Positions 1-7,819 of a DNA stretch of 64,000 nt are shown here, piece by piece; the stretch's first letter is position 1, and every line of letters begins with the position of its first letter. A program made the position numbers and the translations under genes. The stretch covers positions 1,530,001 through 1,594,000 of the forward strand of contig NZ_JAINVX010000001.1 of NCBI RefSeq assembly GCF_019880635.1. Direction: 5' to 3'. The notes beneath the pieces were generated by a model. That model saw nothing but the letters and a program-made list of their open reading frames with translations. It ran no database searches and was not told the DNA's origin. Source of the stretch: Hanstruepera marina (GTDB lineage Bacteria > Bacteroidota > Bacteroidia > Flavobacteriales > Flavobacteriaceae).

Positions 1-76
1 CGTAACCTAAATTCTCTAAATAGCTTAAAGATTCTTGAATAAAATCTGAATTTTCGTTTTTGTCTAGTGTAGTCAT
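1..76 (-). CDS. 5' fragment of an unidentified gene running off the left edge
   Basis: An ATG at 76-74 on the minus strand opens a reading frame that stays open to the window edge. It gives 25 residues beginning MTTLDKNENSDFIQE and rich in acidic and polar residues. There is no signal peptide. A possible -7 element (CAAACGTA on the plus strand, 117-124) lies upstream, but I see no matching -33 box. The fragment is too short to assign a family. It is divergent from the MATE gene at 309, with a 232-bp AT-rich spacer in which I see no other gene. Confidence 0.5.
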   Translation of the reverse strand, partial: MTTLDKNENSDFIQESLSYLENLGY

Positions 77-308
77 GTTGTAAAGTTAATTAAATTTTCT
101 TGAAATTCAAAAGACACAAACGTAAAACATTGATTTGTAATTCATTAAATTAGTTGATTCGTACTTTTTGAAATTTAAGTTTAATTCTCCATATTTGTAA
201 CGCCTATGATTGTTTAATATAAATTATCGTTTTCAGTCATTTTATCAATGACACACTTATGATGGATATCTTCATGTCCTGGTTTGTTTATATTAAATAA
301 TTTCAAAA

Positions 309-1715
309 ATGTCACAGAATACAATATCACTTAAACAATTTTTTAAATATTTTAAAATTGCGGTTTCAGGTAAAGAACAGGATTTTACTTCAGGAAGCAT
401 ACGGCGTGCTGTTTTTATGCTCTCTATTCCTATGATTCTTGAAATGCTTATGGAGTCTATTTTTGCATTGGTAGACATCATGTATGTTTCCCAAGTTAGC
501 GTAAATGCCGTTGCTACAATAGGTTTAACAGAGTCAGTTATTACCTTGGTTTATGCCGTTGCGATTGGCTTGAGTATGGCAGCAACAGCAGTAGTGGCTA
601 GACGAATTGGGGAAAAAGATGTTAAGGGCGCTTCCCAGGCTACAGTTCAAGTTATCATATTAGGTGTTGCCGTTGCAGCAATTATTAGCGCAATAGGGAT
701 AATTTATCCAAAGGAATTATTGTCTCTTATGGGCGCCGAAACCGATTTGATTGAGGAAGGGTATGGCTATACAAAGGTTTTACTTGGCGGTAATGTTACC
801 ATCATGCTACTTTTTTTAATAAATGCGGTTTTTCGAGGTGCAGGAAATGCTTCAATAGCTATGTGGACCTTAATCTTATCAAACGGATTGAATATTATTT
901 TAGATCCTATTTTTATTTTTGGTTTTGGGCCGGTTCCTGCTTTTGGAGTAGAAGGAGCTGCTATAGCGACTACAATTGGCAGGGGGACGGCTGTATTATT
1001 TCAGTTAATTATTCTTTTTTACGGTTACGGAAAAATTAAAATAGGCATTCGCGATTTGATTATCAGAACACAGGTTATGTTCAATTTAATTCGGGTTTCA
1101 TTGGGCGGAATCGGACAGTTTTTAATAGGAACATCAAGTTGGGTATTTCTTATGCGTATTATGAGTGAATTTGGCAGCGAGGTTTTGGCTGGATATACTA
1201 TTGCTATTCGCGTTATGATGTTCACGTTAATGCCGGCTTGGGGAATGAGCAATGCGGCAGCAACACTTGTTGGTCAAAATTTAGGTGCAGAAAAGCCAGA
1301 GCGGGCATCACAATCGGTTTGGAAAACAGGCAAATACAATGCCTATTTTATGGCTTTGGTGTCTGTGGTATATTTAGTCTTTGCTCCTCAAATTATATTG
1401 TTGTTTAATGATACACCAGATGTTGTAAAGTATGGAAGTCTTTGCTTACGTGTTATTGCAGCCGGTTATATTTTCTATGGCTATGGTATGGTGGTTATTA
1501 ATGCCTTTAATGGTGCAGGCGATACCAAAACACCTACCTATATAAATTTTGTGTGCTTTTGGTTAATACAACTGCCCTTTGCCTATATAGTAGCTGTTAC
1601 TTTAGATTTTGGACCAATTGGAGTTTTTGGAGCCATTACCTTGGTAGAAATTCTGATTGCCATTATTGGGATTATTTGGTTTAAAAAAGGGTATTGGAAG
1701 TCTGTAAAAGTATAG
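309..1715 (+). CDS. MATE family multidrug/cation efflux transporter
   Basis: This is an inner-membrane exporter of the MATE (NorM/DinF-like) family, which moves cationic drugs or metabolites out using Na+ or H+ gradients. At 468 residues it has the usual family length. It shows about 12 hydrophobic segments in two pseudo-repeat halves (about 30-230 and 255-460). The family-typical first helix reads IPMILEMLMESIFALVDIMY and is followed by a VVARRIGEKD loop. The start follows an A-rich leader, the usual pattern here, with no Shine-Dalgarno. It is followed after 36 bp by the transsulfuration enzyme on the same strand, so co-transcription is possible. The substrate cannot be read from the sequence. 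Confidence 0.93.
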   Translation: MSQNTISLKQFFKYFKIAVSGKEQDFTSGSIRRAVFMLSIPMILEMLMESIFALVDIMYVSQVSVNAVATIGLTESVITLVYAVAIGLSMAATAVVARRIGEKDVKGASQATVQVIILGVAVAAIISAIGIIYPKELLSLMGAETDLIEEGYGYTKVLLGGNVTIMLLFLINAVFRGAGNASIAMWTLILSNGLNIILDPIFIFGFGPVPAFGVEGAAIATTIGRGTAVLFQLIILFYGYGKIKIGIRDLIIRTQVMFNLIRVSLGGIGQFLIGTSSWVFLMRIMSEFGSEVLAGYTIAIRVMMFTLMPAWGMSNAAATLVGQNLGAEKPERASQSVWKTGKYNAYFMALVSVVYLVFAPQIILLFNDTPDVVKYGSLCLRVIAAGYIFYGYGMVVINAFNGAGDTKTPTYINFVCFWLIQLPFAYIVAVTLDFGPIGVFGAITLVEILIAIIGIIWFKKGYWKSVKV

Positions 1716-1751
1716 GCATAATTTGTAAATTAGTAGCATAATTTAAAAGTT

Positions 1752-2924
1752 ATGGCAAAGAAAGCTTATGGGCTGAATACGATCTGTACGCATATTGGAG
1801 AAATTCAAGACGAACAGTTTAAAGGCTCGGTTTCACCAATATATATGTCTACATCATATCAATTTGAAGATGTTGATATCAAACGCTACCCCAGATACTT
1901 TAACACACCCAACCAAGAGTTTTTAGCAAAAAAAATGGCAGCTTTAGAACATGCTGAAGCAGCATTAATATTTGGATCGGGTATGGCTGCTTTAAGCGCG
2001 ATGTTTTTGACCTTTTTAAAAAAGGGGGATCATTTGGTTGTTCAAAACACATTATACGGTGGAGCAAGTAATTTTATTAAAGAAGAATTTCCGAAGTATG
2101 GTATTGAATTTACCTTTACAGATGGCTACCAAATTTCAGATTTTGAACGAGCCATTCAACCCAATACCAAAGTTATACATATTGAAACACCATCAAACCC
2201 ATTACTGACCATTACAGACATTAAAGGCGTGGCCGAATTGGCAAAATCTAAAGGCATATTGTCAACCATAGATAATACCTTTGCGAGTCCGGTAAACCAA
2301 AACCCAATAGATTTTGGTATTGATGTTGTTATGCACTCAGCAACCAAATATATAGGTGGTCATAGTGATATTTTAGCAGGAGTTTTAATGGCATCTGAAG
2401 ATATAATAAATCGTGTTTGGCATGTTGCCAGAAACTATGGAGGTAGCTTAAGCGATATGACCGTTTGGTTATTGGAACGCAGTATAAAAACATTAGGTTT
2501 ACGGGTTAAAGCCCAAAATAGAAACGCTAAAAAAATGGCCCGTTTTTTAGAAAACCATGATGATGTAAAGAGCGTTAATTATCCTGGACTAAAATCACAT
2601 CCCGATTATGCATTGGCTAAAAGCCAAATGAAAGGTTTTGGAGGTATGATGTCCTTTGAGTTACGTGAGGGTTTAGATGCTAGTATTTTTCAAAAACAAT
2701 TGCAGCTTATTAAATCATCAATGAGTTTGGCAGGAGTAGAGAGCACCATGCTTTCGCCTCACCTAACATCTCATGCTTTATTGACTCAAGAAGAACGTGA
2801 TAAAGTTGGAATTAGCAATCAGCTTATCAGATTTTCAGTTGGTATTGAATCAAAGAATGATTTAATACACGATATTGAACAAGCGATACAACGTACTAAA
2901 GAATTGGTACAAGTTTATATGTAA
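1752..2924 (+). CDS. Cys/Met metabolism PLP enzyme (cystathionine/methionine gamma-lyase type)
   Basis: This is a trans-sulfuration family PLP enzyme of 390 residues, the usual length. Visible hallmarks are the cofactor loop FGSGMAALSA (about 74-83), IDNTFASP with the PLP-pyridine Asp at about 174, and SATKYIGGHSD with the Schiff-base Lys at about 199. The C-terminal part ends in the family's VGIE segment. The sequence does not let me decide between cystathionine gamma-lyase, methionine gamma-lyase and O-acetylhomoserine sulfhydrylase. The gene bshB1 begins 12 bp downstream and makes a cysteine-containing thiol, so a role in cysteine supply is the contextual inference. Confidence 0.9.
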   Translation: MAKKAYGLNTICTHIGEIQDEQFKGSVSPIYMSTSYQFEDVDIKRYPRYFNTPNQEFLAKKMAALEHAEAALIFGSGMAALSAMFLTFLKKGDHLVVQNTLYGGASNFIKEEFPKYGIEFTFTDGYQISDFERAIQPNTKVIHIETPSNPLLTITDIKGVAELAKSKGILSTIDNTFASPVNQNPIDFGIDVVMHSATKYIGGHSDILAGVLMASEDIINRVWHVARNYGGSLSDMTVWLLERSIKTLGLRVKAQNRNAKKMARFLENHDDVKSVNYPGLKSHPDYALAKSQMKGFGGMMSFELREGLDASIFQKQLQLIKSSMSLAGVESTMLSPHLTSHALLTQEERDKVGISNQLIRFSVGIESKNDLIHDIEQAIQRTKELVQVYM

Positions 2925-2936
2925 TATAGTAATGAC

Positions 2937-3659
2937 ATGAAGTTAGATATTTTAGCCTTTGGCGCTCACCCTGACGATGTAGAACTCGGTTGTGGAGCTG
3001 TGTTAGCAAAAGAAGTGGCTCTAGGTAAGAAAGTAGGTATTATTGATTTAACACGTGGAGAACTCGGTACACGAGGTACTGCAGATACACGGGATGAAGA
3101 ATCTCAACACGCGGCAAAAATATTGGGTGTTACCATGCGAACCAATATGGAATTTGCTGATGGTTTTTTTGTCAATGATAAAGAGCACCAAATTGAGCTT
3201 ATTAAAATGATTCGCAAGTATAAACCTGAAATCGTTATCTGTAATGCTATTGATGATCGCCACATAGATCATGGAAAGGGTAGTAGTTTGGTGAGTGATG
3301 CCTGTTTTTTAAGCGGATTGTTAAAAATTGACACCAAGTGTGATGATTATGATGGTTATCAAGACCCTTGGAGACCTAAAGCCATTTATCATTACATTCA
3401 ATGGAAAAATTTAGAGCCCGATGTCGTAGTTGATGTTACTGGATATTTAGATACAAAAATGGAAGCCGTTTTAGCCTATAAAACACAATTCTACGATCCT
3501 AAAAGTAATGAACCTGAAACACCCATTTCGAGTAAGAATTTTACCGATAGTGTCAAATATAGGGCACGAGATCTAGGGCGTTTAATAGGTGTAGAGCATG
3601 CCGAAGGATTTACTGTTGAACGGTATCCTGCAGTGAATAGTTTATTTGATTTAAAATAA
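2937..3659 (+). CDS. bshB1: Bacillithiol biosynthesis deacetylase BshB1
   Basis: This is a PIG-L/LmbE-type zinc deacetylase that removes acetate from GlcNAc-malate, the second step of bacillithiol synthesis; the product is later joined to cysteine by BshC. It has 240 residues, the normal size. The zinc motif is AHPDDVELG (His11, Asp13, Asp14), and the second ligand region is DDRHIDHGKG with His109 and His112. TRGELGTRGT is typical of the BshB1 subgroup. It is cytoplasmic, with no signal peptide. The gene sits 12 bp after the transsulfuration enzyme, forming a plausible thiol-metabolism operon. BshB1 is the usual deacetylase in Bacteroidota. Confidence 0.93.
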   Translation: MKLDILAFGAHPDDVELGCGAVLAKEVALGKKVGIIDLTRGELGTRGTADTRDEESQHAAKILGVTMRTNMEFADGFFVNDKEHQIELIKMIRKYKPEIVICNAIDDRHIDHGKGSSLVSDACFLSGLLKIDTKCDDYDGYQDPWRPKAIYHYIQWKNLEPDVVVDVTGYLDTKMEAVLAYKTQFYDPKSNEPETPISSKNFTDSVKYRARDLGRLIGVEHAEGFTVERYPAVNSLFDLK

Positions 3660-3673
3660 TATTATAAAAACGC

Positions 3674-3704
3674 TTTGTAGAAAAAAGGAAATAATTTACA
3701 TTTG
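3674..3704 (+). promoter_or_regulatory. Consensus Bacteroidota sigma-A promoter of the tRNA-His gene
   Basis: TTTG at 3674-3677, a 19-bp spacer, and TACATTTG at 3697-3704 match the Bacteroidota consensus TTTG-N19-TAnnTTTG exactly. The tRNA begins 16 bp after the -7 box. This is one of the two cleanest promoters in the window. Confidence 0.85.
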
Positions 3705-3720
3705 CAGTCCAATTTAAAAT

Positions 3721-3796
3721 GGTGGTTGTAGCTCAGTTGGTTAGAGCGCCTGATTGTGGTTCAGGAGGTCGTCGGTTCGAGACCGATCTTCCACCC
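3721..3796 (+). tRNA. tRNA-His (GTG anticodon)
   Basis: A full cloverleaf can be drawn: D arm GCTC/GAGC, anticodon stem CCTGA/TCAGG around TTGTGGT with anticodon GTG, T arm GTCGG-TTCGAGA-CCGAT, and the extra 5' G (G-1, 3721) opposite C73 that marks tRNA-His. The 3' CCA is not fully encoded. The acceptor stem has two adjacent T-T oppositions (positions 5-68 and 6-67), which is unusual. It is a single tRNA with its own promoter and terminator. Confidence 0.95.
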
Positions 3797-3803
3797 AAAA
3801 TAA

Positions 3804-3834
3804 AAGCCTTTCAGTTTCTTGAAAGGCTTCTTTT
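3804..3834 (+). terminator. Intrinsic terminator, shared by tRNA-His and the opposing methyltransferase gene
   Basis: A 10-bp stem (AAGCCTTTCA / TGAAAGGCTT) with a 6-nt loop is followed by a T-rich tail. It lies just after the tRNA and just before the 3' end of the minus-strand gene that stops at 3837, so it can act in both directions. The left 21 bp are repeated exactly at 4570-4590. Confidence 0.8.
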
Positions 3835-3836
3835 GT

Positions 3837-4538
3837 TTATACCCTTTCCAATTCGTAAAAGATTTGAGAATTTAAAATTCCATATAAATACTTAAATGGG
3901 GAATACTGTTTCTTTATAATTTTTAAACCACTAGCTTTAAATAATTTCTCTAAATCTTTGTGATTAAAACCGACGTGAGAGTGTATGTATCCCGATTGTG
4001 TTCTCGTGTCCTTAAAACCTAGGATCGCTTTTGTAACAGACTTTAAACTAGAATTACTGTGTTTTTGACCTACAATGATACGAATACTATTTTTCAAGAG
4101 TGCTGTGAGCCCTATTTCTAACGGTACAGAAATAATAATTTTGCTTCTGGAGTCAGTCAACCGTTTTATATCTTCCAAATGTTGTAATTGTTCTGTTTCA
4201 GAAAAATGCTCAAGAACTTCAAAACACGTAACATAGTTAAATGTTGTTTGTGCTACATCATTTAAATTGTTTATCACTTTGATGTTAGTGGCTTGATGCG
4301 ACTCAATATTTCTTTTGAGTTCATCGTACATTTTAGGAAGTGGATCATAACCTACAAGCTCTTTGACGGCTTTTGTTTCTGATACAAGTTGTAGTAGATA
4401 GCCATCACCAGTTCCAAAATCCAATAAGGTATCGGTGCTCTTTAAATTTAAAAAGGATAAGGCAACATTAAATCGTATTTTGTGCGAAAAGCGTTTTATA
4501 AAAGATTTGTTGTTAACGGTTTGGTTAGCGTATGACAT
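3837..4538 (-). CDS. Class I SAM-dependent methyltransferase, substrate unknown
   Basis: A 233-residue Rossmann methyltransferase. Motif I LLDFGTGDGYLLQL (about 38-51) binds SAM, a later acidic strand end is at GYDPLPKMYDELK, and the motif IV region is FNYVTCFEVLEHF. The C-terminal half carries a hydrophobic stretch (LEIGLTALLKNSIRIIVG) and ends with a VGFNHKDLEKLF segment seen in ubiE/methyltransf_11-like enzymes. The substrate cannot be inferred. A -7-like element (CAAATTTA, 4560-4567 on plus) lies upstream. The gene is bracketed by two copies of the same hairpin and directly follows tRNA-His on the opposite strand. Confidence 0.8.
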   Translation of the reverse strand: MSYANQTVNNKSFIKRFSHKIRFNVALSFLNLKSTDTLLDFGTGDGYLLQLVSETKAVKELVGYDPLPKMYDELKRNIESHQATNIKVINNLNDVAQTTFNYVTCFEVLEHFSETEQLQHLEDIKRLTDSRSKIIISVPLEIGLTALLKNSIRIIVGQKHSNSSLKSVTKAILGFKDTRTQSGYIHSHVGFNHKDLEKLFKASGLKIIKKQYSPFKYLYGILNSQIFYELERV

Positions 4539-4571
4539 AAGTTAGGTGCAAAAAACAAGCAAATTTAATAA

Positions 4572-4607
4572 AATAAAAGCCTTTCAGTTTGCTGAAAGGC
4601 TTTTATT
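4572..4607. terminator. Perfect 16-bp hairpin, second copy of the tRNA-His terminator
   Basis: AATAAAAGCCTTTCAG (4572-4587), a 4-nt loop, and its exact reverse complement (4592-4607) give a 16-bp perfect stem with T-runs on both strands. It lies between the 3' end of the M28 peptidase gene (4627, minus) and the start of the methyltransferase (4538, minus), so it probably terminates the peptidase transcript. Its first 21 bp plus flank equal 3797-3817. Confidence 0.8.
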
Positions 4608-4626
4608 ATGTAATGAAGCAATATTG

Positions 4627-6195
4627 CTATTCCGTAGCTTTATCTACAACAATACGGTTGTCTCGATTAGCTAATTCCCAAGCAGTGTAAAAAATAAGTT
4701 TTGATCGGGTTTCCAATAAATCGTAACGAATTTTATCAGGAGTATCACTTGGTTTGTGATAATCAGCATGGGTACCGTTAAAATAGAATATTACAGGAAT
4801 GTTGTTTTTTGCAAAATTATAATGATCAGAACGGTAGTAAAAACGGTTAGGATCGTTATCATCGTTATAGGTATAATCAAAATTCATATTGATATACTTC
4901 TTATTGATGTCTTCTGAAATATTATGCAGTTCAGTACTTAATTTATCACTTCCAATTAAATATAAATAATTATCGTCTCCAGCCTCCTCATGTTTAGGAT
5001 CTACACGGCCAATCATATCAATGTTTAAATTGGCTACAGTATTGGCTAAAGGAAAAATAGGTTCAGTATCGGTATAATAAGCAGAACCCAATAAGCCTTT
5101 TTCCTCACCAGTTACATGTAAAAATACAACAGAGCGTTTTGGTCCGTGACCATTTTTGGCAGCTTCCTTAAAAGCCTCTGCTATTTCTATAATTGATATG
5201 GTACCAGAGCCATCATCATCAGCACCATTGTAAACTTCACCATCTTTAACTCCTTCATGGTCTAAATGGGCAGAAATCACGATATATTCATCAGGTTTTT
5301 CTGAACCTTTAATATATGCTGCTACGTTTTCTGATGTAAAATCGTTTGAAGCATTCGTGTATATTAGGTTCATTGAAGCCAAAATAGTTTTAACACTATC
5401 ATTAGTATCAATATCACTTAAAAGCGCTTTAGCTAAATTTTCATTTATTAAGAAGTAGTACATATCATTAGCTTTGCCTTTTAGAGACATTCTTCCGCTT
5501 GAACCACCAAAGCGTCTTGCAGCCATGTCGTAAATAGAAGGGTAATAAAATAAAACAGCAGCAGCGCCTCTATCTTTAGCTGCATCGCGTTTAGCTGCAT
5601 ACTCTTGTCTGAAATTCGACCATTTAGAAGCTTCACTAGTACCACTAATTACATAATTGCCATCCTCGGTTCTTGGTTCACCAGATTTTATAAGTACAAC
5701 TTTACCCTTAACATTTAAATTTGAATAATTAGAGTATTTATCGTCATCAATACCGTAACTGGCAAATACAATTTCATTGGTATTAATATTGCCATCTTTT
5801 GAAGCTAAAACAGACACATAATCATCAATAGCTTTAAACTCCTTATCATTAACGGTTAATGATACTTTAGGGGCTTCCATTATTTGTAAGGGTACCGTTT
5901 GAAAATAATCACCATTAGATTGAGCCGCTGGTATACCCATATCGATATAATGCTGCTTTAAGTAATTAACGGCTTTTTTCTGCCCAGGTTGTCCTGTTTC
6001 TCTACCTTCAAAATCATCTGATGCATATGTAAACAACATGTCCTTAAGCTCATCAGACGTAATAGTAGATGCATAATCTGATGGATTGACAGGTGTTGAA
6101 GCTTGCGTTGATTCTGACTTTGTTGCGTTTTCTTTACCTGATCCACAACCGAGAGTGAGTAAAGCAATACCTAATAGTAATGAAATACGTTTCAT
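4627..6195 (-). CDS. M28 family zinc aminopeptidase lipoprotein with inserted PA domain
   Basis: A secreted or periplasmic zinc exopeptidase. I place the start at the ATG at 6195 because it begins a classic lipoprotein signal (MKRISLLLGIALLTLGCGSG, lipobox LTLGC); the earlier ATG at 6228 would spoil it. A protease-associated (PA) domain region (about 125-290 of the precursor) precedes the catalytic core. Metal-binding motifs are SAHLDHEG, NGADDDGSGT, TGEEKGLLGS, NIDMIGRVD and a final THADYHKPSDT. The next upstream gene is a paralogue that lacks the PA domain. The likely role is peptide scavenging at the envelope. Confidence 0.92.
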   Translation of the reverse strand: MKRISLLLGIALLTLGCGSGKENATKSESTQASTPVNPSDYASTITSDELKDMLFTYASDDFEGRETGQPGQKKAVNYLKQHYIDMGIPAAQSNGDYFQTVPLQIMEAPKVSLTVNDKEFKAIDDYVSVLASKDGNINTNEIVFASYGIDDDKYSNYSNLNVKGKVVLIKSGEPRTEDGNYVISGTSEASKWSNFRQEYAAKRDAAKDRGAAAVLFYYPSIYDMAARRFGGSSGRMSLKGKANDMYYFLINENLAKALLSDIDTNDSVKTILASMNLIYTNASNDFTSENVAAYIKGSEKPDEYIVISAHLDHEGVKDGEVYNGADDDGSGTISIIEIAEAFKEAAKNGHGPKRSVVFLHVTGEEKGLLGSAYYTDTEPIFPLANTVANLNIDMIGRVDPKHEEAGDDNYLYLIGSDKLSTELHNISEDINKKYINMNFDYTYNDDNDPNRFYYRSDHYNFAKNNIPVIFYFNGTHADYHKPSDTPDKIRYDLLETRSKLIFYTAWELANRDNRIVVDKATE

Positions 6196-6339
6196 AAAAG
6201 TATGTATAAAAGAGTTGGTTAACATCACCAGTTTAAGGTGAAAATAATTGTAATGCGATATTACGAAAAAGTACAGAATTTCAATGAATTAGCAATTTCA
6301 TTTTAACAAACTTTAACAAGGCTAAATCCAACTTGATTA

Positions 6340-7377
6340 TTAAAAATCTTCGTTAAGCAATAAAGCGTCTTCATTGTAAGCTAAATGCCAGGCAGTTGCA
6401 AAGATAAGTTGTGTTCTGCGTGCCAGTAAATCGTAATCTATTTTATCTGGTGTATCAGAAGGTTGATGGTAATCGCTATGTTCACCATTAAAGTAAAAAA
6501 TAACCGGAATATTATGCTTGGCAAAGTTATAATGGTCAGATCTATCGTAATATCTATTTCTGTCGTTTTCGTCGTTATAGGTATAATCCAATTCCATATT
6601 AAAGTATTGGTTATTTACTTTTTCAGAGATATAATGAAGCTCCTTACTAATTCTATCGGCACCTATTAAATAGATGTAGTCTTTATTATTGATGTGCTTA
6701 TTGTCAACACGACCAATCATATCAATATTTAAGTTGGCAAGTGTTTTATTTAATTCAAAAATAGGGTGATTGGTATAATATTGAGAGCCTTGTAGTCCTA
6801 TTTCTTCGGCTGTTAAATGTAAAAACAGAATACTTCGCTTGGGTTTATGCCCAGCTTGAGCTGCTAGTTTAAAAGCTTGAGCCATTTCCATAACTGCAGA
6901 AGTGCCAGAGCCATTATCATCAGCACCTTGGTAGACTAATTCGTTTTCCACGCCCAAATGGTCGTAATGTGCAGATATAATTAGAACTTCTTCGGGTTTT
7001 TCAGTGCCTTCAATAAAAGCTAGAACATTTTCACTATTTCCAACATTTTCTGGTAATTTATATGCAGGTATATGTTGAAAATAAAGGGTGTCGCCCAAGG
7101 GCGATTTCATGTTTAGATCGACATAATAATTTTTTAAAAATTCTGCGGCTAACTTTTGGCCTTTGCTACCGGCTTCTCTGCCCTCAAAGGCTTCTGAAGT
7201 AAAACCGTATAGGTTGGTTTTTAAATCATTGGTAGTGATGGTATTGGCATAATGCATCACCAAACTACTGTCCTGTAAATGGATATCGTTTTTAAGGTTC
7301 TCAATTTTTGTACTATACTTTGTGGTAGCACAAGAACCAACAATACAGAACGAAGCTGCAATAATAAATACCTTCAT
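6340..7377 (-). CDS. M28 family zinc aminopeptidase lipoprotein, PA-less paralogue
   Basis: A 345-residue paralogue of the gene 145 bp downstream. It has a lipoprotein signal (MKVFIIAASFCIVGSCATT, lipobox VGSC). The catalytic core keeps SAHYDHLG, GADDNGSGTSAVME, TAEEIGLQGSQYY, NIDMIGRVD and a C-terminal EHSDYHQPSDTPDKID, so all expected zinc ligands look intact. The PA-domain insert of its neighbour is missing, which accounts for the shorter length. The tandem pair probably arose by duplication. The N-terminal ITTNDLKTNLYGFTSEAFEGREAG segment is shared by both. Confidence 0.9.
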   Translation of the reverse strand: MKVFIIAASFCIVGSCATTKYSTKIENLKNDIHLQDSSLVMHYANTITTNDLKTNLYGFTSEAFEGREAGSKGQKLAAEFLKNYYVDLNMKSPLGDTLYFQHIPAYKLPENVGNSENVLAFIEGTEKPEEVLIISAHYDHLGVENELVYQGADDNGSGTSAVMEMAQAFKLAAQAGHKPKRSILFLHLTAEEIGLQGSQYYTNHPIFELNKTLANLNIDMIGRVDNKHINNKDYIYLIGADRISKELHYISEKVNNQYFNMELDYTYNDENDRNRYYDRSDHYNFAKHNIPVIFYFNGEHSDYHQPSDTPDKIDYDLLARRTQLIFATAWHLAYNEDALLLNEDF

Positions 7378-7414
7378 TTTGATGTTATAGCTTAATTGTC
7401 AGTCAAATAAAATA

Positions 7415-7451
7415 AAAAAATAGATAACACCGAAGGAACTATCTATTTTTT
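7415..7451 (-). terminator. Terminator after the 7474-7815 gene
   Basis: An AAAAAATAGAT (7415-7425) / ATCTATTTTTT (7441-7451) stem with a 15-nt loop gives a T-run on the minus strand. It lies just past the stop at 7474 and before the M28 gene starting at 7377, so it separates the DUF3108 operon from the peptidase gene. Confidence 0.7.
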
Positions 7452-7473
7452 GGCTAATATTTAATATTTAAAG

Positions 7474-7815
7474 CTATTCTATATCAATATCATCTAAATC
7501 AAGTTCTTCGAGTTCTTCAATGGCTTCTTCTTCAGATTTTTGTTCTGTTTTTTCCAATTCTTCAGTGTTGCCAACTTCAGATTCATTAAAAATTGATTTG
7601 TAGGTAGCCAATGATAGAGCAATGATTGTTAAGATAAAAATAAGCTGAATACTTTTTCTGGGCTCTTGTTGCTGCTTGGCCATTAAAAAAGCAATTAAGC
7701 CAAAAACAAGTGCTGCTATGGCAGGAATAAAAGCTAGGTTTGACAAGGGGAGTACCGATAATACAACGGCTAAAACGGCAGCTATGAGTCCTAAAATTCT
7801 AAATAATACTTTCAT
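7474..7815 (-). CDS. Small membrane protein with acidic cytosolic or periplasmic tail, unknown function
   Basis: A protein of 113 residues. Three hydrophobic segments (about 5-22, 27-45 and 57-72) are followed by a strongly acidic tail (EELEKTEQKSEEEAIEEL) ending in LDLDDIDIE. I recognise no enzymatic motif. It starts 4 bp after the stop of the DUF3108 gene, so the two are an operon and may act together at the envelope. Function unknown. Confidence 0.8.
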   Translation of the reverse strand: MKVLFRILGLIAAVLAVVLSVLPLSNLAFIPAIAALVFGLIAFLMAKQQQEPRKSIQLIFILTIIALSLATYKSIFNESEVGNTEELEKTEQKSEEEAIEELEELDLDDIDIE

Positions 7816-7819
7816 AGGT

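Noticed and set aside
1716-1751. A SAM or other riboswitch before the transsulfuration gene
   Set aside because: Only 36 bp separate it from the MATE gene, too short for any known SAM riboswitch, and no hairpin with a T-run is visible.
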